From positions 496,001-560,000 of the forward strand of contig CAKQGN010000001.1 in NCBI GenBank assembly GCA_934233745.1: DNA of 64,000 bases, read 5' to 3'. Position 1 is the first letter of the stretch; each line of letters starts with the position of its first letter. Below the pieces are notes generated by a model that worked only from the letters and a program-made list of their open reading frames with translations, had not been told where the DNA came from and ran no database searches. This document shows, piece by piece, positions 56,311-64,000 of the stretch. This DNA is from an uncultured Clostridia bacterium. Lineage in GTDB: Bacteria > Bacillota > Clostridia > Christensenellales > CAG-917. The position numbers and the translations under genes are program-made.

Positions 56311-57587
56311 CCGTATTATCAGGGTTTTCTTCGGGTGCGCATGACGATAGCGCGCAAGCCGTTGCAGGCACGGGCGTAAATTCATCCCGCGCGGCACGCG
56401 CTCGCTCGGGCATGCGCATGCGCACTATGCGCAAGACAGACAAGACGGCTCACAATCCGAAACTGTCAGTTAAGGGTAAAGGCAAAGCCGACTATACGCT
56501 TGCACTCGTTGCGATTTTGTTGAGCTTGTCGGGACTTGTTTTCATTTATTCCGCCTCTTGTTATTCGGCAAAAGTGCAAACGGGAGACGCTTTTAGATAT
56601 GTCAAAACGCAGGCTGTCGCACTTGCGATAGGCGCACTTTTGAGCGTGCTTGTGTCAAACGTGAAATCATCGACGCTCAAAAAACTTTCGCCGTTTTTGT
56701 ATCTTGTCGGACTTGCGCTTTTGGGGATGGTGTTTTTGCCTGTCATCGGCGTTGAGAGCTATGGCGCAAAAAGATGGTTGAATCTCGGTTTTTTCACAAT
56801 ACAGCCCAGCGAATACGCAAAGTTTTTTATGGTGATGGCAATTGCGGCGTACGCAAGCGAAAGAGATATGTCAAAATTTTCGAACTTGCTTTTCGTGTTG
56901 TTTGCGGGAGGTGCGATTTGTATTCTCATTATGCTTGAACCGAATATGTCAATCACGATGTGTGTCGTTGCCGTGATTTTTGTAATGCTGTTTGCAAGCG
57001 GAGCAAAAATCAAGCACCTTTTGTTGTTTATCGTGCCGGTTATCGCGGGCGCAGTGGCACTGATACTCGTCGAACCGTACCGTATGCAACGGCTGTTGGC
57101 GTTTGTCGATCCGTGGAAATCGCCGCTGGAAGAGGGGTATCAGCTCATTCAGTCCTATTATGCTCTCGGAAGCGGCGGACTTTTCGGCGTAGGGTTGTTT
57201 CAATCAAGGCAAAAGTATCTTTTTTTGCCGTTTGCCGAGAGTGATTTTATCTTGTCGGTGGTAGGCGAGGAAGCGGGTATTTTCGGCATAGCGGTGATAA
57301 TGCTTTTGTTTTTCGTTTTTGCAAAAAGGGGACTCAAAATCGCAAAAGAGGCGTCAAACAGGTATTCATGTTATCTTGCTCTGGGCATAACGGCGGTGAC
57401 AAGCGTTCAGGCACTAATCAATATGGCAGTGGTATGCGGAGCAATACCTCCGACGGGATTGCCGTTGCCTTTTATGAGTGCGGGCGGAAGTTCGCTTGTG
57501 GCATACTTGTGCGCCGTGGGGGTGCTTGAAGGAATTGCCAAAAACTCCGCGCCCTATATCGGAGTAACGGATTTTGCAAATCTTTAA
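56307..57587 (+). CDS. ftsW: SEDS peptidoglycan glycosyltransferase FtsW/SpoVE
   Basis: Polymerises lipid II into glycan strands with its class B PBP partner, probably the upstream SpoVD-like protein. The 426-residue protein has ten hydrophobic segments from residue 63 on and the SEDS signatures RFLYS-like GAKRWLNLGFFTIQPSEYAKFF, GYQLIQSYYALGSGGLFGVG, LPFAESDFILSVVGEEAG and PPTGLPLPFMSAGGSSLVAYL. The first 60 residues are an unusual basic, Ala/Ser/Arg-rich tail. The start at 56307 overlaps murD (ATGA); ATG codons at 56412, 56418 and 56427 could remove about 35-40 residues. murG, which usually follows, is missing. Confidence 0.94.
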   Translation: MTVLSGFSSGAHDDSAQAVAGTGVNSSRAARARSGMRMRTMRKTDKTAHNPKLSVKGKGKADYTLALVAILLSLSGLVFIYSASCYSAKVQTGDAFRYVKTQAVALAIGALLSVLVSNVKSSTLKKLSPFLYLVGLALLGMVFLPVIGVESYGAKRWLNLGFFTIQPSEYAKFFMVMAIAAYASERDMSKFSNLLFVLFAGGAICILIMLEPNMSITMCVVAVIFVMLFASGAKIKHLLLFIVPVIAGAVALILVEPYRMQRLLAFVDPWKSPLEEGYQLIQSYYALGSGGLFGVGLFQSRQKYLFLPFAESDFILSVVGEEAGIFGIAVIMLLFFVFAKRGLKIAKEASNRYSCYLALGITAVTSVQALINMAVVCGAIPPTGLPLPFMSAGGSSLVAYLCAVGVLEGIAKNSAPYIGVTDFANL

Positions 57588-57631
57588 TAGCATTAAGTAT
57601 AAACCCGGTGCATACCGAAATCGAGGAAATT

Positions 57632-58909
57632 ATGTCAAAGGAATATTTGAAAATTAAAGGCGGCAATTCGCTTGTCGGCAGGATTGAAGTTCACGGAGCC
57701 AAAAACGCGGTTTTGCCTATTCTCGCAGCGGGAATTTTGACAAAAGAAGATGTCGAAATCAGAAATTGCCCGTACATAACCGACATAGACGCCATGATAG
57801 GTTTGCTCGAATGTCTGGGCGCGAGTATAATCCGCAACGGAAGAGATATAATCGTGCGAGGGCAAGCCGTCAACGCGCGCGTGGACGATTTGCATTGCAA
57901 GGATATGCGCTCGTCCATGTTTATGCTCGGCGTACTTCTTGCAACTTTGGGCGAGGTCGAAACTACGTTCCCGGGCGGTTGCTCTATCGGAAGCCGACCG
58001 CTCGACATACATCTTGACGGTCTGAAAAAAATGGGAGCGGAAGTGACGATTGACCAAAAGGGAATACATTGCGCGGCAAAGCGGCTTACGGGTGCAAAGA
58101 TACTCATGCGCTATCCGAGCGTCGGCGCAACCGAAAATCTCATGATGTGCGCAACGCTGGCGAAGGGAAGAACGACGCTTGTCAATTGCGCAAGAGAACC
58201 CGAGATAGTTTCGCTTGCGGATTGTTTGCGTTCCATGGGCGCGAAGATAAGCGGCGACGGGACGTCCGTAATGCAAATCGAGGGCGTAAAAGAACTTTTC
58301 GGAACGAGCTTTACCCCTGTGGGCGACAGAATAGTCGCCGGAACGATTTTGTGCGCCACTGCGCTTTGCGGAGGCGATGTCGAAATAGACGGAGCAAACA
58401 TAAAGCACCTGGCTGCCGTCGCAAACGTTTTGCAAAGCAAAGATTGCAAAATCGAAGGGGACGATACATATATGCGCGTGCGCTCGCTCGGACGCATGCA
58501 TGCGGTAAATACTTTCAGTGCGCCGTATCCTCTGTTTCCGACGGATATGCAACCGCAATTGCTTTGCGCCTCATGCTTTTCGGACGGGGTAAGCAGCGTC
58601 AGAGAAACCGTTTTCGAAAAAAGATTCGCACATGTAAAAGAGATGAAAAAACTCGGAGCAAAAATATGTATATCGGGCGACACGGCAACGGTATTCGGCT
58701 GTCGGCGAGCGGATTCTCCGTACCTGATAAGCGGCGGAATCGTAAACGCAAGCGACCTAAGAGCAGGCGCGGCGCTTTGCGTTGCAACATTGAAAATAAA
58801 AGGGGAAAGCAGGGTGTACGGAGTGGAGTATATCGACAGAGGATATGAAAAAATCGAGGATATGTTTTGCTCGCTCGGAGGATACGTTTTGCGCTCAAAA
58901 GACAGATGA
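57632..58909 (+). CDS. murA: UDP-GlcNAc 1-carboxyvinyltransferase MurA
   Basis: First committed step of peptidoglycan synthesis: transfers enolpyruvate to UDP-GlcNAc. The 425-residue protein has Lys about 24 in VHGAKNAVLPIL and the fosfomycin-target Cys about 117 in FPGGCSIGSRPLDIHL, with the conserved RYPSVGATENLM and PYPLFPTDMQPQ segments. GAGGAAATT before ATG 57632 sets the start; a GTG at 57608 is less likely. It lies 44 nt after ftsW and before the ftsA promoter. Confidence 0.96.
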   Translation: MSKEYLKIKGGNSLVGRIEVHGAKNAVLPILAAGILTKEDVEIRNCPYITDIDAMIGLLECLGASIIRNGRDIIVRGQAVNARVDDLHCKDMRSSMFMLGVLLATLGEVETTFPGGCSIGSRPLDIHLDGLKKMGAEVTIDQKGIHCAAKRLTGAKILMRYPSVGATENLMMCATLAKGRTTLVNCAREPEIVSLADCLRSMGAKISGDGTSVMQIEGVKELFGTSFTPVGDRIVAGTILCATALCGGDVEIDGANIKHLAAVANVLQSKDCKIEGDDTYMRVRSLGRMHAVNTFSAPYPLFPTDMQPQLLCASCFSDGVSSVRETVFEKRFAHVKEMKKLGAKICISGDTATVFGCRRADSPYLISGGIVNASDLRAGAALCVATLKIKGESRVYGVEYIDRGYEKIEDMFCSLGGYVLRSKDR

Positions 58910-58985
58910 TACGGGCGATATTCGCAATAAAACCTTTATTTTGACAAAAAATGATTGAATCGGACATTTTTTTAATAAAAATCCA

Positions 58986-59013
58986 TTGACACGATAAGTA
59001 TTTTATATATAAT
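58986..59013 (+). promoter_or_regulatory. Promoter of ftsA-ftsZ
   Basis: TTGACA (58986-58991), 16 nt, TATAAT (59008-59013), in a very AT-rich spacer. ftsA-ftsZ can therefore be expressed separately from the upstream cluster. divIB/ftsQ, usually here, is missing. Confidence 0.85.
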
Positions 59014-59066
59014 TATATTATAAATAATGCGCGCGATAGCGTGTTTTTTAGAAAAAGAGGAAGAAT

Positions 59067-60236
59067 ATGGGTTCGATTTTCACAAAAGACATAGCCGTTC
59101 TGGACGTCAACTCTCGCCTTGTCAGCGCAATCGTGGGCGCAAAGAGGGCGCAGAGCGTTTTCGGCATTAAGTCTGTCGTAGAAAAACAACACCAAGGGTT
59201 TGAAAACGGCGAGTGGTTTGACGAGCAAGATACCCTGCAAATCGCAAAGAGCGTTGTTCTGGAAGCCATGAAAGAAGCCGACTCTCGCACAAAACGACTT
59301 TTCATCGGCGTTCCCGCAGAGTTTGTCACAGTGGTCACCAAAGAGGTTTCCGTTCGCCTTGACAGAGAGCGCAGAGTCATTGACGACGACATTTCCTATC
59401 TTTTGAAAAAAGGCGACGATTTCGACCATGACAAATTTTTGACAATCAATACGTCGGCAATCTACTTTTCGGTTGACGGCGAGGACAAAATATACAGCGA
59501 CGTGCGCGACATGGAAGCAACCACGGTCGAAGCATGCGTGAGCTATATGCTTTGCGAAACGTCGTTTGTCAAGATGTTCGACACCGTTGCAAACGAGTTG
59601 GGATTTACCGACGTCAGATACGTTGCGACATGTTGGGCGGAAAGTATGGCTCTTCTTGAAAAAGAGCAACGCGACAACGTGTATATGCTCATAGACATCG
59701 GATATTTGTCATCGTCGGTGTGTCTTGCAAAGGGGGACGGCATCTTGGATATGAAGTCGTTTTCCATGGGCGGCGCGCACATCTGTGCGGATATATTCGA
59801 GGCTTTGGACGTTCCTTTCGAAATGGCGGAGGAAGCAAAACGACTTGTGGATCTCAATCTCAATTACAGCGACGAAGCGGTGCTTGTGAGCGATGGTGAA
59901 AATGCGGTTTATGCGCAGGACGCTTGCGAGATTGCAAAAAACAGGCTTGACGTGTTTGCCGAAATATTGAGCGACATCCTCAAAGACATCGAGGAAGACG
60001 CTCCGTCTTATATGTCGGTTTATCTCACCGGCGAGGGCGTTGCCGCAATGAGAGGCGCAAAAAAATATCTGAGCGAACAGCTCGGCAAAAATATTGAAAT
60101 CATCACTCCGAAACTTCCCGGTTTCGTCAAACCGGAGGACAGCTCAAAAGCATCGCTTTTGGTTATGGCCGACAATCTGTCGAAATTCGATTTCGGAGCG
60201 TTTATAAAAAAGTTATTCAACGGAGGTAAAAAATGA
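59067..60236 (+). CDS. ftsA: Cell division protein FtsA, divergent
   Basis: Actin-like protein that tethers FtsZ to the membrane. The 389-residue protein is a divergent FtsA: phosphate-binding region KDIAVLDVNSRLVSAIVGA, SHS2 (1C) domain around residues 80-160 (IGVPAEFVTVVTKEVSV), second phosphate loop YMLIDIGYLSSSVCLAKG, SMGGAHICADI, and adenine-binding VYLTGEGVAAMRGAKKYLSEQLG. It ends with a basic amphipathic helix (LSKFDFGAFIKKLFNGGKK) that should insert in the membrane. AAAGAGGAAGAAT precedes the ATG. It overlaps ftsZ by 4 nt. The assignment rests on context plus the tail and folds. Confidence 0.9.
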   Translation: MGSIFTKDIAVLDVNSRLVSAIVGAKRAQSVFGIKSVVEKQHQGFENGEWFDEQDTLQIAKSVVLEAMKEADSRTKRLFIGVPAEFVTVVTKEVSVRLDRERRVIDDDISYLLKKGDDFDHDKFLTINTSAIYFSVDGEDKIYSDVRDMEATTVEACVSYMLCETSFVKMFDTVANELGFTDVRYVATCWAESMALLEKEQRDNVYMLIDIGYLSSSVCLAKGDGILDMKSFSMGGAHICADIFEALDVPFEMAEEAKRLVDLNLNYSDEAVLVSDGENAVYAQDACEIAKNRLDVFAEILSDILKDIEEDAPSYMSVYLTGEGVAAMRGAKKYLSEQLGKNIEIITPKLPGFVKPEDSSKASLLVMADNLSKFDFGAFIKKLFNGGKK

Positions 60237-61663
60237 TAGATTTTGAAAAATTCGGTTGGACACCGAGTGATGAAACTTCTTCCGAGGAAGAAGAAACCGT
60301 ACAAGAGGAAGTCGTGGAACAGCCCGTAGAGGAAGTTCAAAGCGAAGAATCTCACGAGGAGTATCAACCTGTTTCTCAAAAGAAACCCGGCAAGGCGAAT
60401 ATCGTCGTAGTCGGCGTTGGCGGTGGCGGAAACAACGCTGTCAACAACATGATTAGAGCAGGCATCAAGAGCGCAAGTTTCGTTGTGATGAACACCGATA
60501 TGCAAGCTCTCAATATGTCGCTTGTCCCTCCGCATTGCAAAATTCAACTCGGCGCAAACATGACAGGTGGTCTCGGCGCAGGTTCCGATCCCGAAATCGG
60601 CAGAAAAGCCGCAGAGGAATCTCGTGAACGCATCAAAGCCGCACTCAAAGACATAGACCTTTTGTTTATCACCGCAGGTATGGGCGGTGGCACGGGTACA
60701 GGTGCCGCTCCCGTGATTGCAGAGATTGCAAAATCCATGAATATTCTCACCGTTGCCGTTGTTACAAAGCCGTTCAACTTCGAGGGTGCGCAACGCATGA
60801 AAAATGCGGAAGAGGGTATCAAAAACCTCAAAAACTTTGTGGATACGCTCCTTGTAATCCCCAATCAAAAACTCATCGAAGTGCTTGACAAAAACATCTC
60901 CTTCAAACGTGCGTTTGAAATTGCGGACGATGTGTTGCGTCAAGGCGTTCAAGGCGTGAGCGACGTCATTGCAAATCCCGAACTTATCAACCTCGACTTT
61001 GCCGACGTGCGTACAATCCTTTCAAACAAAGGTCTTGCGCATATGGGTATCGGTTACGGCAAGGGCGAAAAGAGAGTCATTGAGGCGGTTCGCGGCGCAG
61101 TGTTCAGTCCGTTGCTCGAAACAGACATCGAGGGAGCAACAGGTATCATCGTCAACATCACCGGCGGCGACGATATGCTTTTGGGTGAAGTCACCGAGGC
61201 GTGCGACATCGTCAAACAAGTTGTCGATCCCAGCGCGAACATCATTCTCGGCACGGCGTTTGTTCCCGACAAGAAAGATATCGAAATCACCATCATCGCA
61301 ACAGGTTTTGTGGACAGAAACCTTGCGCCTGCAAGAAGCAGCGCACCTCAACCTCAAAAATCGTTTGCAACCGCTCTTTCTCAAGCGGCGGCAACCGAAG
61401 ACGAAAAGGAAGTCGAACAACCCGCTCAACCGGAACAACCGGTGTTCAATCAGGATATATTTGCAAACAGACCTGTGTTCGGTCAAATGCAAAGACCTGT
61501 CGCGACTCCCGAACCCGTTCAACCCGTCGTTCAACCTCAGGTTGCACCCGCGCCCGCTCCGCAACCCGTTATGCAAGAGAGCGAGATTCAATCTTCAAGA
61601 ATCGACGTCACCAAAAAACAAGTGCCTGCTTTCTTGCGCAGATTGAAAAGAGACAGAGATTGA
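60233..61663 (+). CDS. ftsZ: Cell division protein FtsZ with acidic N-terminal extension
   Basis: Tubulin-like GTPase that forms the division ring. The 476-residue protein has the GTPase core from about residue 56 (ANIVVVGVGGGGNNAVNNM), the tubulin signature GMGGGTGTGAAPVIAEIAK, NLDFADVRTILSNKG, a Pro/Gln/Ala-rich linker and the C-terminal peptide KKQVPAFLRRLKRDRD that binds FtsA and SepF. About 40 extra residues precede the core; they are extremely acidic (SSEEEETVQEEVVEQ). A good site, CGGAGG, supports the start at 60233 within the end of ftsA. The extension is unusual compared with the usual 10-15 residues. Confidence 0.97.
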   Translation: MIDFEKFGWTPSDETSSEEEETVQEEVVEQPVEEVQSEESHEEYQPVSQKKPGKANIVVVGVGGGGNNAVNNMIRAGIKSASFVVMNTDMQALNMSLVPPHCKIQLGANMTGGLGAGSDPEIGRKAAEESRERIKAALKDIDLLFITAGMGGGTGTGAAPVIAEIAKSMNILTVAVVTKPFNFEGAQRMKNAEEGIKNLKNFVDTLLVIPNQKLIEVLDKNISFKRAFEIADDVLRQGVQGVSDVIANPELINLDFADVRTILSNKGLAHMGIGYGKGEKRVIEAVRGAVFSPLLETDIEGATGIIVNITGGDDMLLGEVTEACDIVKQVVDPSANIILGTAFVPDKKDIEITIIATGFVDRNLAPARSSAPQPQKSFATALSQAAATEDEKEVEQPAQPEQPVFNQDIFANRPVFGQMQRPVATPEPVQPVVQPQVAPAPAPQPVMQESEIQSSRIDVTKKQVPAFLRRLKRDRD

Positions 61664-61733
61664 TTTTAATGTAAAGACGTAAAATCTGCATTCTAATCAA
61701 TCCGAATTTCGGAAAATAATTATTTTATCTTTG

Positions 61734-61766
61734 AAAATCCTCGTAGATATTACGGGGATTTTTCTA
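61734..61766 (+). terminator. Terminator after ftsZ
   Basis: AAAATCCTCGTA (61734-61745), loop GATAT, TACGGGGATTTT (61751-61762) with one T-G wobble, then T. Confidence 0.8.
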
Positions 61767-61770
61767 TGTG

Positions 61771-61781
61771 TTTACGACAAA
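61771..61781 (-). promoter_or_regulatory. Possible Spo0A box before spoIIGA
   Basis: On the minus strand TTTGTCGTAAA differs by one base from the Spo0A box core TTGTCGAA. Spo0A activates the spoIIG operon in Bacillus, so the position is sensible, but a single imperfect box is weak evidence. Confidence 0.4.
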
Positions 61782-61814
61782 AAAGGAAAGATTTTTCATC
61801 GGGTTTGAAATATA

Positions 61815-62585
61815 GTGTTTCCTGTGAGCGTATATGTGGAACTTGTCATATTCAATAATTTTGCAGTCGATTTGTTTATATCGCTTTCGACGCTTGCGAT
61901 AAGACGAAAGAGAATAGGCAAACTGCGCATTTTTCTTTCCGCAATCATCGGAGCGGGAGTTGCCACGGCTTTTGCAATCGCACCCGAATGGGGACAAATT
62001 GCACTCAAAATTTTGCTTGCGCCTGTGCTTTGCGTCGTTTTGACAAAATGCGAGGGCGTGAGCATAAAAGAAAAGATAATAGACTATATAAAGACGCTTG
62101 CGTGTTTTTGTCTTGTGACATACTTTGTCGGAGGGCTTGTTTACGGTCTGTCGTTTGCCTTTTCGATTGATATTAAGTCGTATCCTGTCTTGGGGCTCGT
62201 CGCACTTGCGTGTTTTTTGTGTGTGGCATGCGCACTTCTTATTGGAAAGAAGAAAAGTGCGAACGGCAAGAAGGTTGTCGGCGTGACGTTGAGAGTCGAC
62301 GGTAAAAGTTTTTGTTTCAAAGGACTTTGCGACAGCGGCAATCTTCTCATCGACGATGCAAGCGGTTTGCCCGTCATGATTCTTTCAAAATCCGCGTGTG
62401 ACAGAATCGGTACAAAACACATCGAGGGGTTTGCGACGGTGCAAACCGTGACGGGACAAAAGAGTATGCCGATCGTTTGTTTTGACAGCGTGAAGGTTGA
62501 CGATTCCGATGTAAACGCAATGGGCGCAATGAGCGATTCGTCATTTGGAGATTATGATATAATCTTGCAAAATTCGATGTTCTAA
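61815..62585 (+). CDS. spoIIGA: Sporulation sigma-E factor processing peptidase SpoIIGA
   Basis: Membrane aspartic protease that removes the pro-sequence of sigma-E in the mother cell after a forespore signal. The 256-residue protein has five hydrophobic segments in the first 140 residues (VYVELVIFNNFAVDLFISLSTLAI...) and a C-terminal protease-like domain with the catalytic FKGLCDSGNLLIDDASGLPVMIL. The usual start motif (hydrophobic, YxD/E, N) is present. I took the GTG at 61815; a second GTG at 61824 is an equally good candidate, neither having a clear ribosome site. It precedes sigE, its substrate, as in the Bacillus spoIIG operon. Confidence 0.94.
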   Translation: MFPVSVYVELVIFNNFAVDLFISLSTLAIRRKRIGKLRIFLSAIIGAGVATAFAIAPEWGQIALKILLAPVLCVVLTKCEGVSIKEKIIDYIKTLACFCLVTYFVGGLVYGLSFAFSIDIKSYPVLGLVALACFLCVACALLIGKKKSANGKKVVGVTLRVDGKSFCFKGLCDSGNLLIDDASGLPVMILSKSACDRIGTKHIEGFATVQTVTGQKSMPIVCFDSVKVDDSDVNAMGAMSDSSFGDYDIILQNSMF

Positions 62586-62677
62586 ACGCATAAAAGTCAA
62601 AATATTGTATCTAAAAACTGCTTCACGAAAGAAAAATCGACCGAATGTCATAAAAACGAAAATTACGGAGAGAATAT

Positions 62678-63391
62678 ATGAAAGGCAAAATCAAAGCATT
62701 GTTTCAAAAACTTCTTGAAAAGCTCGGACTCAAAGAAAAATCTTTTGTCAACTACATATCTCAAGGCAATTCGCTCCCGTCACCGCTCACTCCCGACGAG
62801 GAAGTCGAAACCGTCAAAAAATATCTTGCCGGCGACGAGGAAGCAAGATTGTCGCTCATAGAACACAATCTTCGTCTTGTAGTGTACATAGCAAAGCGAT
62901 TTGACAATACCGGCGTCGATATGGACGATTTGGTGTCGATAGGAACGATAGGACTTATAAAGGCGGTTGGAAGTTACAATCCCGACAAAAACATCAAACT
63001 CGCCACGTTTGCGTCGCGGTGCATTGAAAACGAGATTCTTATGCACCTTCGAAAAACCGGGAAGCAACGAGCAGAGGTGTCGCTCGACGAGCCGTTGAAC
63101 GTTGATTGGGAAGGGAACATGCTTCTTCTTTGCGATATAATCGGCACCGATGCTGACGCCGTGTACAACAAAGTCGAGGCAACCGACGAAAAGCAAATAT
63201 TGAAAGATACATTTGACAAACTTCCGCAAAGAGAAAGGCAAATTCTCGAACTTCGCTTCGGCTTGTACGGCAAGGACGAAATGACGCAAAAGGAAATAGC
63301 GGACATGATGGGTATATCGCAGTCTTATATATCCCGACTCGAAAAAAAGATTGTGGACAATCTGAAAAAGGATATGCTAAAACTCGGATGA
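62678..63391 (+). CDS. sigE: RNA polymerase sporulation sigma factor sigma-E
   Basis: Early mother-cell sigma factor. The 237-residue protein begins with an amphipathic pro-sequence of about 25-30 residues (KGKIKALFQKLLEKLGLKEKSF) that is removed by SpoIIGA. Region 2 follows (LIEHNLRLVVYIAKRFDNTGVDMDDLVSIGTIGLIKAVGSYNPDKNIKLATFASRCIENEI), then region 3, and region 4 (LPQRERQILELRFGLYGKDEMTQKEIADMMGISQSYISRLEKKIV). ACGGAGAG precedes the ATG. It lies 92 nt after spoIIGA and 148 nt before sigG. Confidence 0.97.
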   Translation: MKGKIKALFQKLLEKLGLKEKSFVNYISQGNSLPSPLTPDEEVETVKKYLAGDEEARLSLIEHNLRLVVYIAKRFDNTGVDMDDLVSIGTIGLIKAVGSYNPDKNIKLATFASRCIENEILMHLRKTGKQRAEVSLDEPLNVDWEGNMLLLCDIIGTDADAVYNKVEATDEKQILKDTFDKLPQRERQILELRFGLYGKDEMTQKEIADMMGISQSYISRLEKKIVDNLKKDMLKLG

Positions 63392-63539
63392 CGATATTCG
63401 ACGAAAGGTCAGAACATAGACGTCGGTTTGTTTGCACAAAAACGATACAATCGATATAAATGCAAAAAATCGATAATCTAACGGCACAAAAGCTGTTTTC
63501 TTTGTCTTCATACAAGCTACATACTCAAAGGAGGCTTGT

Positions 63540-64000
63540 ATGGGCAAAGTTCAGATATGCGGAATCGACACCGCAATGCTACCCAAGATAAGTGCAAAAG
63601 AATGCGATGAATTGTTGCTTAAAATAAAGAGCGGCGACAAACAAGCGAGAGATTTGTTTCTTCGCGCGAATATGCGACTTGTTTTGTCGTGCGTCGGCAG
63701 GTTTTCAAAGTCAACAGAAAGCGCGGACGATTTGTTTCAGGTGGGTATGGTGGGGCTTCTGAAAGCACTCGAAAACTTCGATGTAAATCTCGATGTTCGT
63801 TTTTCCACATATGCCGTGCCTATGATTATCGGCGAGATAAGAAGGGCAATCAGAGATCGCACGACAATAAAAGTGTCGAGAAGTTTGCGCGATACGGCGT
63901 ATAAAGCGTTGAGGGCAAGAGAAAATTTGTCAAAATTTAACGCAAACGACCCCACTATGACCGAAATTGCGCAAGAAATCGGTGTTCCGCTCTTTGAAGT
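63540..64000 (+). CDS. sigG: RNA polymerase sporulation sigma factor sigma-G (cut by window end)
   Basis: Late forespore sigma factor, truncated here after 153 residues of an expected 255-260. The N-terminus KVQICGIDTAMLPKISAKE is the conserved sigma-G signature. Region 2 is complete: RANMRLVLSCVGRFSKSTESADDLFQVGMVGLLKALENFDVNLDVRFSTYAVPMIIGEIRRAIRDR. Region 3 begins with DPTMTEIAQEIGVP. AAAGGAGGCTTGT precedes the ATG, a very strong site. The spoIIGA-sigE-sigG order is the conserved arrangement of endospore formers. Confidence 0.97.
   Translation, partial: MGKVQICGIDTAMLPKISAKECDELLLKIKSGDKQARDLFLRANMRLVLSCVGRFSKSTESADDLFQVGMVGLLKALENFDVNLDVRFSTYAVPMIIGEIRRAIRDRTTIKVSRSLRDTAYKALRARENLSKFNANDPTMTEIAQEIGVPLFE

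Noticed and set aside
63400..63539. Possible sigma-F type promoter for sigG (GGCACAAAA near 63482)
   Set aside because: The -10-like part fits loosely but no GYATA-type -35 lies at the right distance, so I do not claim it.

Overview
The window looks like one contiguous piece of chromosome from an endospore-forming member of the Firmicutes, most likely an uncultured clostridial lineage. The evidence is a complete spoIIGA-sigE-sigG block at the right edge, an hrcA-grpE-dnaK-dnaJ operon with a CIRCE-like operator, an ylmE-sepF-lspA-rluD run in the Bacillus-like order, a meso-diaminopimelate-type MurE, strong AGGAGG-like ribosome binding sites, and sigma-A promoters of TTGACA-N17-TATAAT type. Codon use looks uniform. 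I see no prophage, insertion sequence or CRISPR array. The right end cuts sigG; the left end cuts a short unknown gene.

Layout. 0-11 kb: NADP-isocitrate dehydrogenase, a membrane protein, a PdaB-like polysaccharide deacetylase, an SSB-like protein, a GH36 alpha-galactosidase, then yggS-sepF-lspA-rluD and an ABC exporter. 11-12.5 kb: a methyltransferase, tRNA-Thr(CGT), a duplicated tRNA tail with a tRNA-like relic, and a TIGR04076-type protein. 12.7-21 kb: the heat-shock operon continuing through prmA, rsmE, mtaB and a HIT protein. 21-22 kb: a repeat-rich spacer. 22-26.6 kb: a 1528-residue cell-surface protein with two metallophosphoesterase domains. 26.8-29.6 kb: a metal-responsive module (SmtB-type ArsR repressor, stand-alone HMA protein, P1B ATPase) with two matching operators. 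29.6-41 kb: a 25-residue membrane peptide, a nucleoside phosphorylase, tRNA-Glu(CTC), an Old Yellow Enzyme-type reductase, an M29 aminopeptidase, a probable unidentified structured RNA, a PAP2 phosphatase, an ACT/DUF711 pair and RqcH. 41-45.5 kb: the protein quality-control genes tig-clpP-clpX followed by engB. 45.6-48 kb: small accessory genes, including a divergent HTH/zinc-ribbon pair and a cysteine-rich, possibly spore-associated protein. 48-64 kb: the division and cell-wall cluster mraZ-rsmH-(ftsL-position gene)-spoVD-murE-mraY-murD-ftsW-murA-ftsA-ftsZ, then spoIIGA-sigE-sigG. murF, murG and divIB/ftsQ are missing from their usual places.

The most interesting unexplained signal is a family of about 105-125 nt nested-hairpin elements (five good copies near 21.1, 21.2, 33.4, 34.9 and 39.0 kb, a degenerate one at 35.15 kb, plus truncated pieces). 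In the good copies the inner helix is different in primary sequence yet still pairs, while short boxes (GCGAATARCT on the left, TCTTCATC on the right) stay fixed. All lie in the same orientation, and four of the good ones start at or just after a stop codon. They look like a mobile or propagating structured 3'-end/terminator element. The second is a minus-strand RNA gene at about 35.4-35.7 kb with its own promoter and terminator. Other points of note are N-terminal extensions on FtsZ and FtsW, a glutamine-rich single-pass protein in the ftsL slot, and a duplicated tRNA tail region.
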